Positions 54,513 through 63,039 of a stretch of 64,000 bases of DNA are shown piece after piece. Origin of the DNA: JAKZVK01 sp965248255 (GTDB lineage Bacteria > Acidobacteriota > Terriglobia > Bryobacterales > UBA6623); assembly GCA_965248255.1 (NCBI GenBank), contig CBDFIW010000004.1, forward strand, positions 1,984,001 to 2,048,000, read 5' to 3'. The translations under genes and the position numbers were made by a program. A model generated the notes under the pieces. The model made no database searches, was not told the origin of the DNA, and was given only the letters and a program-made list of their open reading frames with translations. Each line of letters opens with the position of its first letter. The first letter of the stretch is position 1.

Positions 54513-56158
54513 ATGTGGTGGCTGGATCGGCTGGCAGCCGAGATCCTCGCGCCCCTCGCCGTTTGGGTGTTTGCGAGCAGTCTGGATGATTTCCTCCTAG
54601 ACGTCTCTTTCGTTGTTCTTTGGCTTCGTTCCCGCCGGGAACGCGATACGAGTGCTGCGTCTTGCGGCGGGCGTGCGAACACTGCTTCCCGGCAAGCAAA
54701 GATCGGCATCATGATCCCTTGCTGGGACGAGGAGGCAGTGATCGAGCAGATGCTCGAGCACAATCTGACGGTCATCGACTACGAGAACTACGACGTTTGG
54801 CTGGGCGTGTACCCGAACGACGACGCGACGCTGGCCAAGGTGTCTGCGTGCGAGGCAAGGTTCGGGCGGGTCCACTACGCCGTCTGTCCCCACGACGGCC
54901 CGACCACCAAGGCCGACTGCCTCAACTGGATCTACGACGGCATCGCGCACGCCGAGCAGCAGCGAGGCGAGAGTTACGATGTGCTCTTGCAGCACGATGC
55001 GGAAGACTTGATTCACCGCGACGCCCTCAAGCGCATCCATGAAAACATCGGGCGCTTCGACATGATTCAGATCCCGGTGTTTCCCCTTGCGACGCCGTTG
55101 CGGAACGCGACCCATGGGACCTACTGCGATTTTTTCGCGGACTTCCACATGAAGGAGTTGCGGCAGCGGGCTGAGTTCGGGGGCTTCGTGCCGTCCGCGG
55201 GCGTCGGCACCGCCTACCGCCGGAAGGCGCTCGAGGCGCTTCGTCTCGCGAAGAACGGACGGGTTTTCGACGAAGAGTGCCTCACCGAGGATTACGCGGT
55301 TGGGTTCGACTTGTACCGCTTCGGGTGCTCCCAGACCCTGCTACACGCGGACGCCGCCCCATGGCCCCGCATCGGTGTCGAGCGAGATCAGCCACGAGGC
55401 CTGCCGGTCGCGACGCGCGCCTATTTCCCTCGGCGATTGCGCGAGGCAGTGCGGCAACGAACCCGCTGGGTCCTGGGAATCGCGTTGCAGTCGTGGGGAA
55501 ACTTTGGCTGGCGCGCGGACGGACGGCAGCTCTACTGGCTTTGGCGCGACCGCAAGGGGCTGGTCGGCCACCCCGTGTCGATGTTGGCCAACCTAATCTT
55601 CTGCTACGGGCTAGTGAGCTGGATCGGTTCGATCGAGGACGGCTCCGTCTGGCGCTTCGGCGGTCTGCTGGCGTCCGGTTCCTGGCTGCTTCCCTTGCTG
55701 GTGATCAACAGTGTCCTGATTGTCTGGCGGCAGCTCGTGCGGGGGTACTTCAGTCAGTCACCGGGTCTATGGATGGCGGCAGGCGCTCAGCGTCCCGCTG
55801 CGTGCGCCGTGGGCCAATGTCATCAACTGCTGCGCGACGTTGCACGCGCTTTGGATCTTCGCCTGGGCGCGGTGGCGGGGGCAGTCCCTTCGTTGGGCCA
55901 AGACCACCCACTCCTACCCATCACGCCAATCGCTGGCGGGGGAGCGGCCCAGGCTCGGCGAACTCCTGGTCGTGATGGGCAAGGTCGACATCGGGATTGT
56001 CGAGAGCGCCCTTCAGTCGGATCGTCAGGGCCAACGACTCGGAGAGTACCTCATTGGCCAAGGAAGCCTGGCTGAAATCGACCTTGATCGGGCGCTGCGT
56101 CGACAGCAGGGCAATCCGGGTGGTCGCCGTCCTGGAGAGCCGGATCGGCGGCCTCTGA
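54513..56158 (+). pseudogene. NfrB-type processive glycosyltransferase with MshEN-like domain, frameshifted
   Basis: The first frame (from ATG 54513) has a membrane helix, then a GT-A domain: IMIPCWDEEAVIEQML, VYPNDD, VLLQHDAEDLIH, FVPSAGVGTAYRR, EDYAVGFDLYR and RQRTRWVLGIALQSW (the QxxRW-like motif), then more helices. Between about 55745 and 55775 the reading frame moves: HRVYGWRQALSVPLRAPWANVINCCATL continues in another frame. It then carries RPRLGELLVVMGKVDIGIVESAL and GQRLGEYLIGQGSLAEIDLDRAL, a MshEN-like module known to bind cyclic di-GMP. A second shift near 56115 would give a stop at 56156-56158. NfrB makes a surface polysaccharide in other bacteria. Sequence errors could explain both shifts. 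Confidence 0.75.
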
Positions 56159-56194
56159 CTTCGGTATCCGACGAGACTTTGAACCTGAGACACC

Positions 56195-56219
56195 ACCCGA
56201 TTGTCGGGTACCTTTTATT
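56195..56219 (+). terminator. Rho-independent terminator after the NfrB-like gene
   Basis: ACCCGA (56195-56200), loop TTG, TCGGGT (56204-56209), then ACCTTTTATT. It is a short stem with a modest T-run, placed between the convergent NfrB-like gene and glmS. Confidence 0.5.
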
Positions 56220-58077
56220 CCACCGTCACGCTCTTTGCGAGGTTGCGTGGCTGGTCGACGTCACAGCCGCGCAGTACCGCGATGTGATAGGCGAGCAGCT
56301 GCAGAGGGACGATCTCGATGATGGGCAGCAGCAGCTCGGGGGCGGTCGGGACCTCGATGACCTCGTGGACGATCGAGCGCACGGTTGGGTCGTCCTGGTT
56401 GGCGACGGCGACCACGCGTCCCTGCCGGGCCTCGACTTCCTTGATATTCGCCAGCGTTTTCTCGTAGCGTGATCGGCTAGCCGAATCGGAGGGATCGTGG
56501 GTCGCGAGCACCACGACCGGCAGGGACTCGTCAATGAGCGCGTTGGGGCCGTGCTTCATCTCGCCCGCCGGGTAGCCTTCGGCGTGAATGTAGGAGATCT
56601 CCTTCAGCTTGAGAGCTCCCTCGAGTGCGATCGGGTAGTGAATGCCGCGGCCGAGGAATAGAAAGTCCCGGGCCCGGTACAGCTTGCGGGCCAATGACTC
56701 ACAAGCCGCGTCGATGCTCAGGACCGCCTCGAGCTTCGCGGGGACCTTGACCAACTCCTGTACCAGGTCGTGCGTCTCGCGGGTCACTTCGCCGTCGCGA
56801 AGCTGCCTCAGGTAAATGGCGAGAATAAACAGCGCAGTCAACTGCGCGGTAAACGCCTTGGTCGAGGCGACGCCGATCTCCGGCCCGGCGTTGGTGTAGA
56901 TCGTCCCCGCGGCCTCGCGCGCCACCATCGAGCCGATCACGTTACAGATCGCCAAGGTCTTCGAGCCCTTGCGCTTGGCTTCACGCTGCGCGGCCAGGGT
57001 ATCGGCCGTTTCGCCCGACTGGCTGATGACGACCGTAAGGGTGTTGCCGTCCAAGATCGGGTCCCGGTAGCGGAACTCGCTGCCGTAGTCGACCTCAACC
57101 GGCATCCGGGCCAGCTGCTCGACTATGAACTTGCCGGCCAGCGCTGCGTGCCAGGAGGTTCCGCAGGCGACGATGCGCACGGCCTGGATCGCGCCGAACT
57201 CCTGGGGCGTGATATCCATCTCATCGAGGAAGATCTGGCCGCTGCCTCGGCCGATGCGGCCCAGGGTGGTGTCGCGCACGGCCCGCGGCTGCTCGAAGAT
57301 CTCCTTGAGCATGAAGTGTTTGTAGCCGCCCTTCTCGGCCATCACCGGGTCCCAGAGAATGTGCTGCACCGGCCGCGTGACGGTGCGGGCCTCGAGGTCC
57401 CTCACGCGCACGCCGCGCGGCGTCAGAACAGCGACGTCGCCGTCGGCGAGGAAAAAGATGTCGCGGGTGTGATGCAGAATCGCGGGCACGTCGGACGCGA
57501 GAAAGTACTCGTTCTCGCCGAGGCCGATCACGGCCGGCGGGCCCGAGCGGGCGACGACGATCTTGTCGGGGTCGCGGCGCGAGATGGCGGCCAGGGCGTA
57601 CAGCCCCTCGATCCGCGTCAGCGCCTGCACCAACGCCGTCTCGAGGTTGGCACCTTCGCGGCTGTGGCGTTCGATCAGGTGCGCGATGACTTCGGTGTCG
57701 GTATCGGTGACGAACTCGTGTCCGTCGCTTTCGAGGTCGTCTCGAAGTGCTAGATAGTTCTCGACGATACCGTTGTGGACGACGACGATGTTGCCTGTCG
57801 AGTCGCGATGGGGATGGGCGTTCTCTTCGGTCGGACGTCCGTGGGTCGCCCAGCGGGTGTGGCCGATGCCGTAGTGACCCTCGAGAGGATCGAGTCTCAG
57901 CGCCTCTTCGAGGTTACGGAGCTTGCCCTCCGCCCTCCGCACCGAGGGCCGGTTGCCGTTGTTGCCCACCGCGATACCGGCCGAGTCGTAGCCGCGATAC
58001 TCCAAGCGCCGCAGACCGTCGACAATGATCGGCACCGCTTTGCGGCTTGACCCGATATACCCCACAATCCCACACAT
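56215..58077 (-). CDS. glmS: Glutamine--fructose-6-phosphate aminotransferase (isomerizing)
   Basis: 620 residues. MCGIVGYIGSS places the N-terminal nucleophile Cys2 of the glutaminase domain; GHTRWATHG and DTDTEVIAHL follow. Two SIS domains bind fructose-6-phosphate: the first contains IVACGTSWHAALAGK and SQSGETADTLAA, the second FLGRGIHYPIALEGALKLKEISYIHAEGYPAGEMKHGP. The C-terminus AKSVTVE is the conserved tail. It makes glucosamine-6-phosphate for peptidoglycan and envelope polysaccharides. It lies three bases after purS and ends beside a terminator-like hairpin. Confidence 0.97.
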   Translation of the reverse strand: MCGIVGYIGSSRKAVPIIVDGLRRLEYRGYDSAGIAVGNNGNRPSVRRAEGKLRNLEEALRLDPLEGHYGIGHTRWATHGRPTEENAHPHRDSTGNIVVVHNGIVENYLALRDDLESDGHEFVTDTDTEVIAHLIERHSREGANLETALVQALTRIEGLYALAAISRRDPDKIVVARSGPPAVIGLGENEYFLASDVPAILHHTRDIFFLADGDVAVLTPRGVRVRDLEARTVTRPVQHILWDPVMAEKGGYKHFMLKEIFEQPRAVRDTTLGRIGRGSGQIFLDEMDITPQEFGAIQAVRIVACGTSWHAALAGKFIVEQLARMPVEVDYGSEFRYRDPILDGNTLTVVISQSGETADTLAAQREAKRKGSKTLAICNVIGSMVAREAAGTIYTNAGPEIGVASTKAFTAQLTALFILAIYLRQLRDGEVTRETHDLVQELVKVPAKLEAVLSIDAACESLARKLYRARDFLFLGRGIHYPIALEGALKLKEISYIHAEGYPAGEMKHGPNALIDESLPVVVLATHDPSDSASRSRYEKTLANIKEVEARQGRVVAVANQDDPTVRSIVHEVIEVPTAPELLLPIIEIVPLQLLAYHIAVLRGCDVDQPRNLAKSVTVE

Positions 58078-58080
58078 GAG

Positions 58081-58329
58081 CTATCCGCCTTCCAAGTCGA
58101 CGTGGAACTCCTCGATGACGGTATTCGCTAACACGTCTTTGGCGATGGTCTCGACCTCCCGGCGCACATCCTCGGGCGATGCTTCACCCTGCACTTCGAT
58201 CTCAAAGTACTTCCCCTGACGGACATCGACCACGTTGTTGTGGCCTAGCCCGTTGAGTGTCGAACAAATGGTGCGGCCTTGCGGATCCAGCACGGTCTTC
58301 TTCAGAGTCACGTGGACAACAGCTCGCAT
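58081..58329 (-). CDS. purS: Phosphoribosylformylglycinamidine synthase subunit PurS
   Basis: 82 residues, normal for PurS: VTLKKTVLDPQGRTICSTLNGLGH, then DVRQGKYFEIEV and a C-terminal ANTVIEEFHVDL strand. PurS joins PurL and PurQ in the fourth step of purine synthesis. Neither partner is in this window, so it stands apart between mnmE and glmS. Start ATG 30 bases after the mnmE stop. Confidence 0.93.
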   Translation of the reverse strand: MRAVVHVTLKKTVLDPQGRTICSTLNGLGHNNVVDVRQGKYFEIEVQGEASPEDVRREVETIAKDVLANTVIEEFHVDLEGG

Positions 58330-58359
58330 ACCTCATTGTAAAGTGCGCGGCTACCGCGG

Positions 58360-59745
58360 CTACTTGCCGATACAGAAGGTTGAGAAGATGTTGTCGAGGA
58401 TGTCTTCCACCGTTGTGGCGCCGGTGACCTGGTCGATCGGCCGCAGGGAGCTGTAGAGGTCGAGCAACAGCATTTCGTGAGGTACGTCGTTGAGCACCGC
58501 CGTACGCCCGCGCTCGAGCGACGCAAGCGACTCCCGCAAGAGGCCCTCGTGACGGATGTTGGTAATGAACGCCGGCTCCCGCCCCTCGGCTTCTTGGGGG
58601 ATTGCGTGCTCGTAGATGGTTCGCCGCAACTCGTCAAGCCCCTCTCCCGTGATCGAGCTGACCCGCGCGTGAAGTTCCGGCAACTCCACCTTTTCGGTGA
58701 GGTCGCTCTTGTTGCCGACGACCAAGCTGCGTCCGCCCTCGGCGGCACGAGCCAACAACTCTCTATCGGTGGGTTCGAGCGGCTCCGATAGATCGATCAC
58801 CACGACGATCAGGTCGGCGTCGGCCAGGGCCTCGTAACTCTTCTCAACGCCCTTGGTTTCAACCACGTCGGAGGTGGCGCGGATGCCGGCCGTGTCGATC
58901 AGCTTAACGGGTAGGCCGTGAATCGAACAAAACTCGGTGACCGAGTCGCGCGTTGTGCCGGCGGTGGCCGTGACAATCGCACGCTCCTGCTCGAGGAGGC
59001 GATTGAACAAGCTGGACTTGCCCACGTTAGGACGGCCGAGAATCGCCAACGTGATGCCGCCACGCACGACCTTACCGTAGCGGTAGCTCTCGGCCAACTG
59101 CCGGATGTCGGCCATCAACGGGTCGAGCCGGGCCAAGATTTGCCCGTGGCCGGCCACGTCGACGTCGTCCTCGGCGAAGTCGATCCCGGCTTCGAGCAGC
59201 GCGATCAAGTCGCAAAGCTGCTTCTTCATGGGGGCCAACCGCCGCGCCAACGCGCCCTGCGCCTGCTGCGTCGCCACGCGTGCCTGGTAGAGTGTCGTGG
59301 CCTCGATCAAATCACGGACTGCTTCGGCCTGCGACAGGTCGAGCCTTCCGTTCAGGTAAGCGCGCTCGGTGAACTCCCCCGGCTTTGCCAACCGGGCGCC
59401 CGCCTCGATGGCGCGCTCCACCGCGAAAGCCAGCACAACGGGCGAGCCGTGGCAGGAGATTTCGACCACGTCTTCTGCGGTGTAGGAGCGGGGCTTCGGG
59501 AAGAGAGTCACCAGAACCTGATCGATGACCGCATCCTTAGCGTCGAGCAGCTCCGCCAAGGTCGCTTGACGAGGCTCGATAGGCCGGGGGGTAAGGGGTC
59601 GGGTGAAGGTCTCGGTAACGGCAAGGGCCCGCGATCCCGAGAGGCGGACGATCCCAATGCCGCCTCGGCCGGGCGGAGTCGAGACCGCGACGATCGTGTC
59701 TTCCGGGTACGCCGGACCCGGGGGAGGGAGTTCAAAGGTAGACAA
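58360..59745 (-). CDS. mnmE: tRNA uridine-5-carboxymethylaminomethyl modification GTPase
   Basis: 461 residues. The N-terminal formyl-THF-binding domain opens with DTIVAVSTPPGRGGIGIVRLSG. The G domain starts near residue 230 with GRPNVGKSSL (G1), then TAGTTRD (G2), DTAGIR (G3) and GNKSD (G4). The protein ends in the required CIGK tail (FCIGK). With MnmG it modifies the wobble uridine of several tRNAs. It is part of the conserved rpmH-to-mnmE block. Confidence 0.97.
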   Translation of the reverse strand: MSTFELPPPGPAYPEDTIVAVSTPPGRGGIGIVRLSGSRALAVTETFTRPLTPRPIEPRQATLAELLDAKDAVIDQVLVTLFPKPRSYTAEDVVEISCHGSPVVLAFAVERAIEAGARLAKPGEFTERAYLNGRLDLSQAEAVRDLIEATTLYQARVATQQAQGALARRLAPMKKQLCDLIALLEAGIDFAEDDVDVAGHGQILARLDPLMADIRQLAESYRYGKVVRGGITLAILGRPNVGKSSLFNRLLEQERAIVTATAGTTRDSVTEFCSIHGLPVKLIDTAGIRATSDVVETKGVEKSYEALADADLIVVVIDLSEPLEPTDRELLARAAEGGRSLVVGNKSDLTEKVELPELHARVSSITGEGLDELRRTIYEHAIPQEAEGREPAFITNIRHEGLLRESLASLERGRTAVLNDVPHEMLLLDLYSSLRPIDQVTGATTVEDILDNIFSTFCIGK

Positions 59746-59791
59746 CTTCTTCGTTAGGGCAAGTCCGTGAAGTCGAAAACCCTAGCTATAG

Positions 59792-60289
59792 CTAGGCCTC
59801 GGTCTTGCGGATCACCGTGTGGCGGTTCGGTGGCACCCCTTCCGAGGTCGTTGTAATCTGCGGGTCGTCCCGCAGCGCCAAGTGGATGATGCGCCTCTCC
59901 CGCGACGTCATGGCGTTGAACCGGAACGCAATGCCGCTGTGCTTGACCTTCTCGGCAGCGGCTTCGGCGCTCATCCGCAGTTCCTCGATGCGCGTTAGGC
60001 GGTAGTCGCGCGCGTCGAAAATGATGCGGTAGCGGTTCGAGTGAGAGACGCCCAGCGCCTCCAACGTCAGTTGCTCGATAGCCAGCAGGAGATCGCCCCG
60101 CTGTGCCAGAAGCAGATCCAAGTCTTTACCGTCGAAACTGACGGTGATGTCGGGGGAAATGAACTCCTGGTCGCCGCCGCCCTCGCGAAGCTCGTAATCG
60201 AGATCCAGCCGCGACAGGCTCAGCAGAGGTCTTAGGAATTGGTCGAGCTTGGGACTCAGCTCCTCCACCGTCCACGCTTGGTCCGGCAT
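59792..60289 (-). CDS. jag: Jag/KhpB-type KH-R3H RNA-binding protein
   Basis: 165 residues. The KH-II domain has GKDLDLLLAQRGDLLLAIEQLTLEAL; the usual GKRG-like loop appears as AQRG. The R3H domain follows with NAMTSRERRIIHLALRDDPQITTTSEG. The short N-terminus lacks the long Jag-N extension seen in Firmicutes. It sits 42 bases after yidC, its usual place, and probably binds RNA in partnership with KhpA. Confidence 0.92.
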   Translation of the reverse strand: MPDQAWTVEELSPKLDQFLRPLLSLSRLDLDYELREGGGDQEFISPDITVSFDGKDLDLLLAQRGDLLLAIEQLTLEALGVSHSNRYRIIFDARDYRLTRIEELRMSAEAAAEKVKHSGIAFRFNAMTSRERRIIHLALRDDPQITTTSEGVPPNRHTVIRKTEA

Positions 60290-60331
60290 GCTCTTACCAC
60301 AAACGGGTCAGCGAAAAGGGGCGGATGAGTT

Positions 60332-62092
60332 TCAGCCTCGGCCTTTGGACTTCTTCTTACGCCGAATCTTCGGTTTCTCGATGACGACCTCTTCCGAGGA
60401 GAAACGGTTGAGTAGCTGCTGCTGAACGACCCCTACGACATTGCCAGTCAACCAGAATAACACAAGGCCGCTCGAGAACCCGTAGAAGATGAACCCAAAC
60501 ATCAGCGGCATGAATTTCATCAACCGCATCTGCGTTGGGTCGGCCGCAGGCGTGGGCGTCATGCTCTGCATCCAGAACTGCGACGCGACCATCGCCAGGG
60601 GAAGGACGCGGATCGACAGGGCCTCGGGACTGGAGAGGTCGTCGACCCACAGCCAAGCGGCGCCCCGCACCTCGATCGCAACGGTCAGCACGTTGTAGAA
60701 GCCGATGAAGAACGGGAACAGCATCAACGTCGGCAGGCAGCTGCCCATGGGATTGACCCCGTGCTTCTTGTAGAGGGCCATCGTTTCTTCCTGCTGCTGC
60801 TGCTTCTTGGGGTCCCGCATGCTGAGGCCCTTGTACTTGTCGTTGATCTGCTTGAGCAGCGGCTGCAAGGCCTGCATCCTTTTCATAGACTTCATGCTCT
60901 TCCACTTCAACGGGAAGAGCGCGAAGTTGATGAACACGGTGAGAAGCACGATCGCCCAACCGTAGTTCGAAACAATGTTGTCGTGGGTCCAGCGCAACCC
61001 CCAGAAGATTGGCTCCGCGACGAACCCGAAGAAGCCGAAGTCAACCATCTGGCGCAGCTCGCGGCTGACGCCCGACAACAGATCGAAACTCTTGGGCCCC
61101 ACAAAAACCCGAAAGCGATTGACCTCGCTTACCCCGGCGGCGATGGTCGGAAAAGCTTCCTTGGCTGCGCCTTCCGCGGGCTCGATTTCGACTTTGCCGC
61201 TTTCGATGCGGAGCGTCTGCCCTTCGTCGAGCGGCAAGAATGCCGCGGCGAAGAAGCGGTCATCGATGCCAACATAAGGGTATGGACCGCTGTTGGCGAG
61301 CCGGCTGTCGGCGGAGTCGCCGCCATTGCTGCAGCCGGAGAAAAAGCTTCCGCCTACAGCAGAGCGGCGCTCCAACTCGCCGGTGTCGGTATCGAAGTAG
61401 AAGGTCGAGCTATTGAGCGAGTCCTGAAGCTGTGCCGTGTCACCGAACCCGCCGTTCCAGGTCACCAGATGAGAGACCGGCTGGCCGTTCTTCATTAGTT
61501 CGCTATCGAGTTCGAATAGATAGCCTTCTCGCTCGAATCGAAACGTCTTTCGCGCGACGCTGCCGCCCTGGGCGTACTCGAAAGACACCGTGGCGGAACC
61601 CCGGCGGCGACTTGGCCCCTGGTCGACGACGAAAAGGGCCTTGTTCAGCTCCTCGAGCGGTTTGCCGTCGGGCAACTCGAGTGAGAACGGATAGCCGAAC
61701 TCTTTGGCCCCGTCGGCATGGACCAGGTCGAGAGGGCCGCCGGTCGACGCGTCGTAATCGTTCAGAATCCAACTGGTCACGACCCCGCCGCGATTGGAGA
61801 AGGTGACCGTGTAGGTCTCCGTCTCGATAACGACTTCCTCCTCGGAGCCGGCTACTTTCGTTTCAGCAGAGGGGTCGTCGGATGGGGGTGTGGCGGGGCT
61901 AAGGGTTGGCGGTGGTGCGGGTTCCTCGGTAGCGGTAGGTTCTGCTTGTTCCACCGGGGCCGGCTCCACTTCACCGGGTTGGCCCGGAGGCGGGCGATTC
62001 ATGTACACCCACCCCATCAGCACCATGACCGACACCACGGAGGCCAGCAACAGCCGGCGCTGCATGAATTGCTCGTCAGTTTCTTCAGGCAT
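60332..62092 (-). CDS. yidC: Membrane protein insertase
   Basis: 586 residues. One N-terminal helix (LLLASVVSVMVLMGWVYM), a Pro/Ala/Glu-rich linker, a large periplasmic beta-rich domain (about residues 80-340) and the conserved C-terminal core: WGLRWTHDNIVSNYGWAIVLLT, then the K-rich loop PLLKQINDKYKG and LPTLMLFPFFIGFYNVL, FGFIFYGFSSGLVLFWLTGN. The tail is basic (KIRRKKKSKGR), which may contact ribosomes. It inserts and folds inner-membrane proteins. Its start overlaps the yidD end by eight bases. Confidence 0.96.
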   Translation of the reverse strand: MPEETDEQFMQRRLLLASVVSVMVLMGWVYMNRPPPGQPGEVEPAPVEQAEPTATEEPAPPPTLSPATPPSDDPSAETKVAGSEEEVVIETETYTVTFSNRGGVVTSWILNDYDASTGGPLDLVHADGAKEFGYPFSLELPDGKPLEELNKALFVVDQGPSRRRGSATVSFEYAQGGSVARKTFRFEREGYLFELDSELMKNGQPVSHLVTWNGGFGDTAQLQDSLNSSTFYFDTDTGELERRSAVGGSFFSGCSNGGDSADSRLANSGPYPYVGIDDRFFAAAFLPLDEGQTLRIESGKVEIEPAEGAAKEAFPTIAAGVSEVNRFRVFVGPKSFDLLSGVSRELRQMVDFGFFGFVAEPIFWGLRWTHDNIVSNYGWAIVLLTVFINFALFPLKWKSMKSMKRMQALQPLLKQINDKYKGLSMRDPKKQQQQEETMALYKKHGVNPMGSCLPTLMLFPFFIGFYNVLTVAIEVRGAAWLWVDDLSSPEALSIRVLPLAMVASQFWMQSMTPTPAADPTQMRLMKFMPLMFGFIFYGFSSGLVLFWLTGNVVGVVQQQLLNRFSSEEVVIEKPKIRRKKKSKGRG

Positions 62093-62309
62093 CGGGTACG
62101 GGGTCGTAGCCGCCTGTCGCGAACGGGCGGCAGCGCAACAGGCGGCGGACGGTCAGCGACAGTCCGTGAAGCACGCCGTGGCGTTCAACGGCTTCCTTGG
62201 AATACATCGAGCAAGTCGGGTAGAACTTGCAGCCGATCGGCACTAGCGGCGAGAAAACCGTCTTGTAGCACAGCAGCGTGAAGATCACGACATGCTGACC
62301 GACGTTCAT
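62085..62309 (-). CDS. yidD: Membrane protein insertion efficiency factor
   Basis: 74 residues from the ATG at 62309; the frame is open upstream, but that part overlaps rnpA. The YidD pattern is complete: LLCYKTVFSPLVPIGCKFYPTCSMYSKEAVERHG, then RLLRCRPFATGGYDPVP. Its start lies five bases after the rnpA stop. It assists YidC at the inner membrane. Confidence 0.93.
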   Translation of the reverse strand: MNVGQHVVIFTLLCYKTVFSPLVPIGCKFYPTCSMYSKEAVERHGVLHGLSLTVRRLLRCRPFATGGYDPVPDA

Positions 62310-62313
62310 AGAA

Positions 62314-62745
62314 TCAGCGGGAAGTTCGGCGGACTCGCGCCCCAAGCCGATCACGGGCGGCTCTTCGAAATACTCGCTGGATCTCGCTCTCAACGGTTTT
62401 CCATTCCGCTTCGACCAAGCGGCGTCTCGCATGGATGACGACTTCGTATCCATCGGGGAAGTCCGCCCAGTGGCGCCGGACCGCTTCGCGAAGCCGTCGC
62501 TTCACACGATTCCGTACGACAGCCCCGCCGATCGCACGAGGCACGGTCAAGCCGACTTTCCCCGGCTCGCTCGTCCGCGCATCGCGCACGAAAGCCGAAA
62601 AAAGGGCGCTGCTCAGCCGCGCACCTTCTTCGTAGACTCGCTGGAACTCGGCTCTCTTGCGAAGACGTCTGAACGGGGGGGGGCGTTGGGAACCAGGAAG
62701 ACCGGGTGCAGCGGCGCTATCGTTCCGAGCTGACGGTGAGGACAT
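62314..62745 (-). CDS. rnpA: Ribonuclease P protein component
   Basis: 143 residues if started at the ATG at 62745; this overlaps rpmH by 29 bases, and a later start cannot be excluded. RRLRKRAEFQRVYEEGARLSS is the standard beginning of the domain and RNRVKRRLREAVRRHW is the RNA-binding RNR motif. A nine-G run (62675-62683) lies in the N-terminal part and should be verified. It matures tRNA 5' ends together with the RNase P RNA. Confidence 0.93.
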   Translation of the reverse strand: MSSPSARNDSAAAPGLPGSQRPPPFRRLRKRAEFQRVYEEGARLSSALFSAFVRDARTSEPGKVGLTVPRAIGGAVVRNRVKRRLREAVRRHWADFPDGYEVVIHARRRLVEAEWKTVESEIQRVFRRAARDRLGARVRRTSR

Positions 62746-62866
62746 GCCTACCCTTCGCCCGCCGGTTTGCCAGCACCCTCCTTCCTCCGGGAGTCTTCAT
62801 TCGGGCGCGAAAGCCGTGTGTCTTGGCCCGCCGCCGGCGATTCGGCTGAAACGTTCTTTTCGGCAT
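62717..62866 (-). CDS. rpmH: Ribosomal protein bL34
   Basis: 49 residues from the ATG at 62866 to the TAG at 62717. It reads PKRTFQPNRRRRAKTHGFRAR and continues with MKTPGGRRVLANRRAKGRHVL, an almost universal bL34 sequence. The stop lies inside rnpA, so the two genes overlap by 29 bases. It is the first gene of the leftward block. Confidence 0.97.
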   Translation of the reverse strand: MPKRTFQPNRRRRAKTHGFRARMKTPGGRRVLANRRAKGRHVLTVSSER

Positions 62867-62957
62867 CGGATTGTCGGCCCGGAGCGCTCGAAAGCCTGTG
62901 TGCCGGGCGCCTCGTTACGAAACTTAAGTCTATCAAGGCGCTAGAGGGCGGTCAATC

Positions 62958-62986
62958 GGGGGGGGGGGGGGGGGGGGGGGGGGGGG
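62958..62986. repeat. 29-base poly-G run upstream of rpmH
   Basis: Twenty-nine uninterrupted G between rpmH and the ThuA-like gene, close to where the rpmH promoter would lie. The length suggests a sequencing or gap artefact (for example dark-cycle G calls), though a real tract cannot be excluded. Confidence 0.85.
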
Positions 62987-63039
62987 TAAGATCCCCAAAG
63001 GTTCCCGTTTGGCGACAAGAGTGATCGGACGCTCCAAGC

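Noticed and set aside
60761..61498. Long plus-strand open frame across yidC (and similar long frames opposite glmS, mnmE, kor and kinase genes)
   Set aside because: High GC content gives long frames opposite real genes; their products have no recognisable domains and the opposite strand holds clear families.
62867..63039. Replication origin beside rpmH
   Set aside because: The rpmH-dnaA junction often holds oriC, but no dnaA gene and no cluster of TTATCCACA-like boxes is present; a ThuA-like gene lies there instead.
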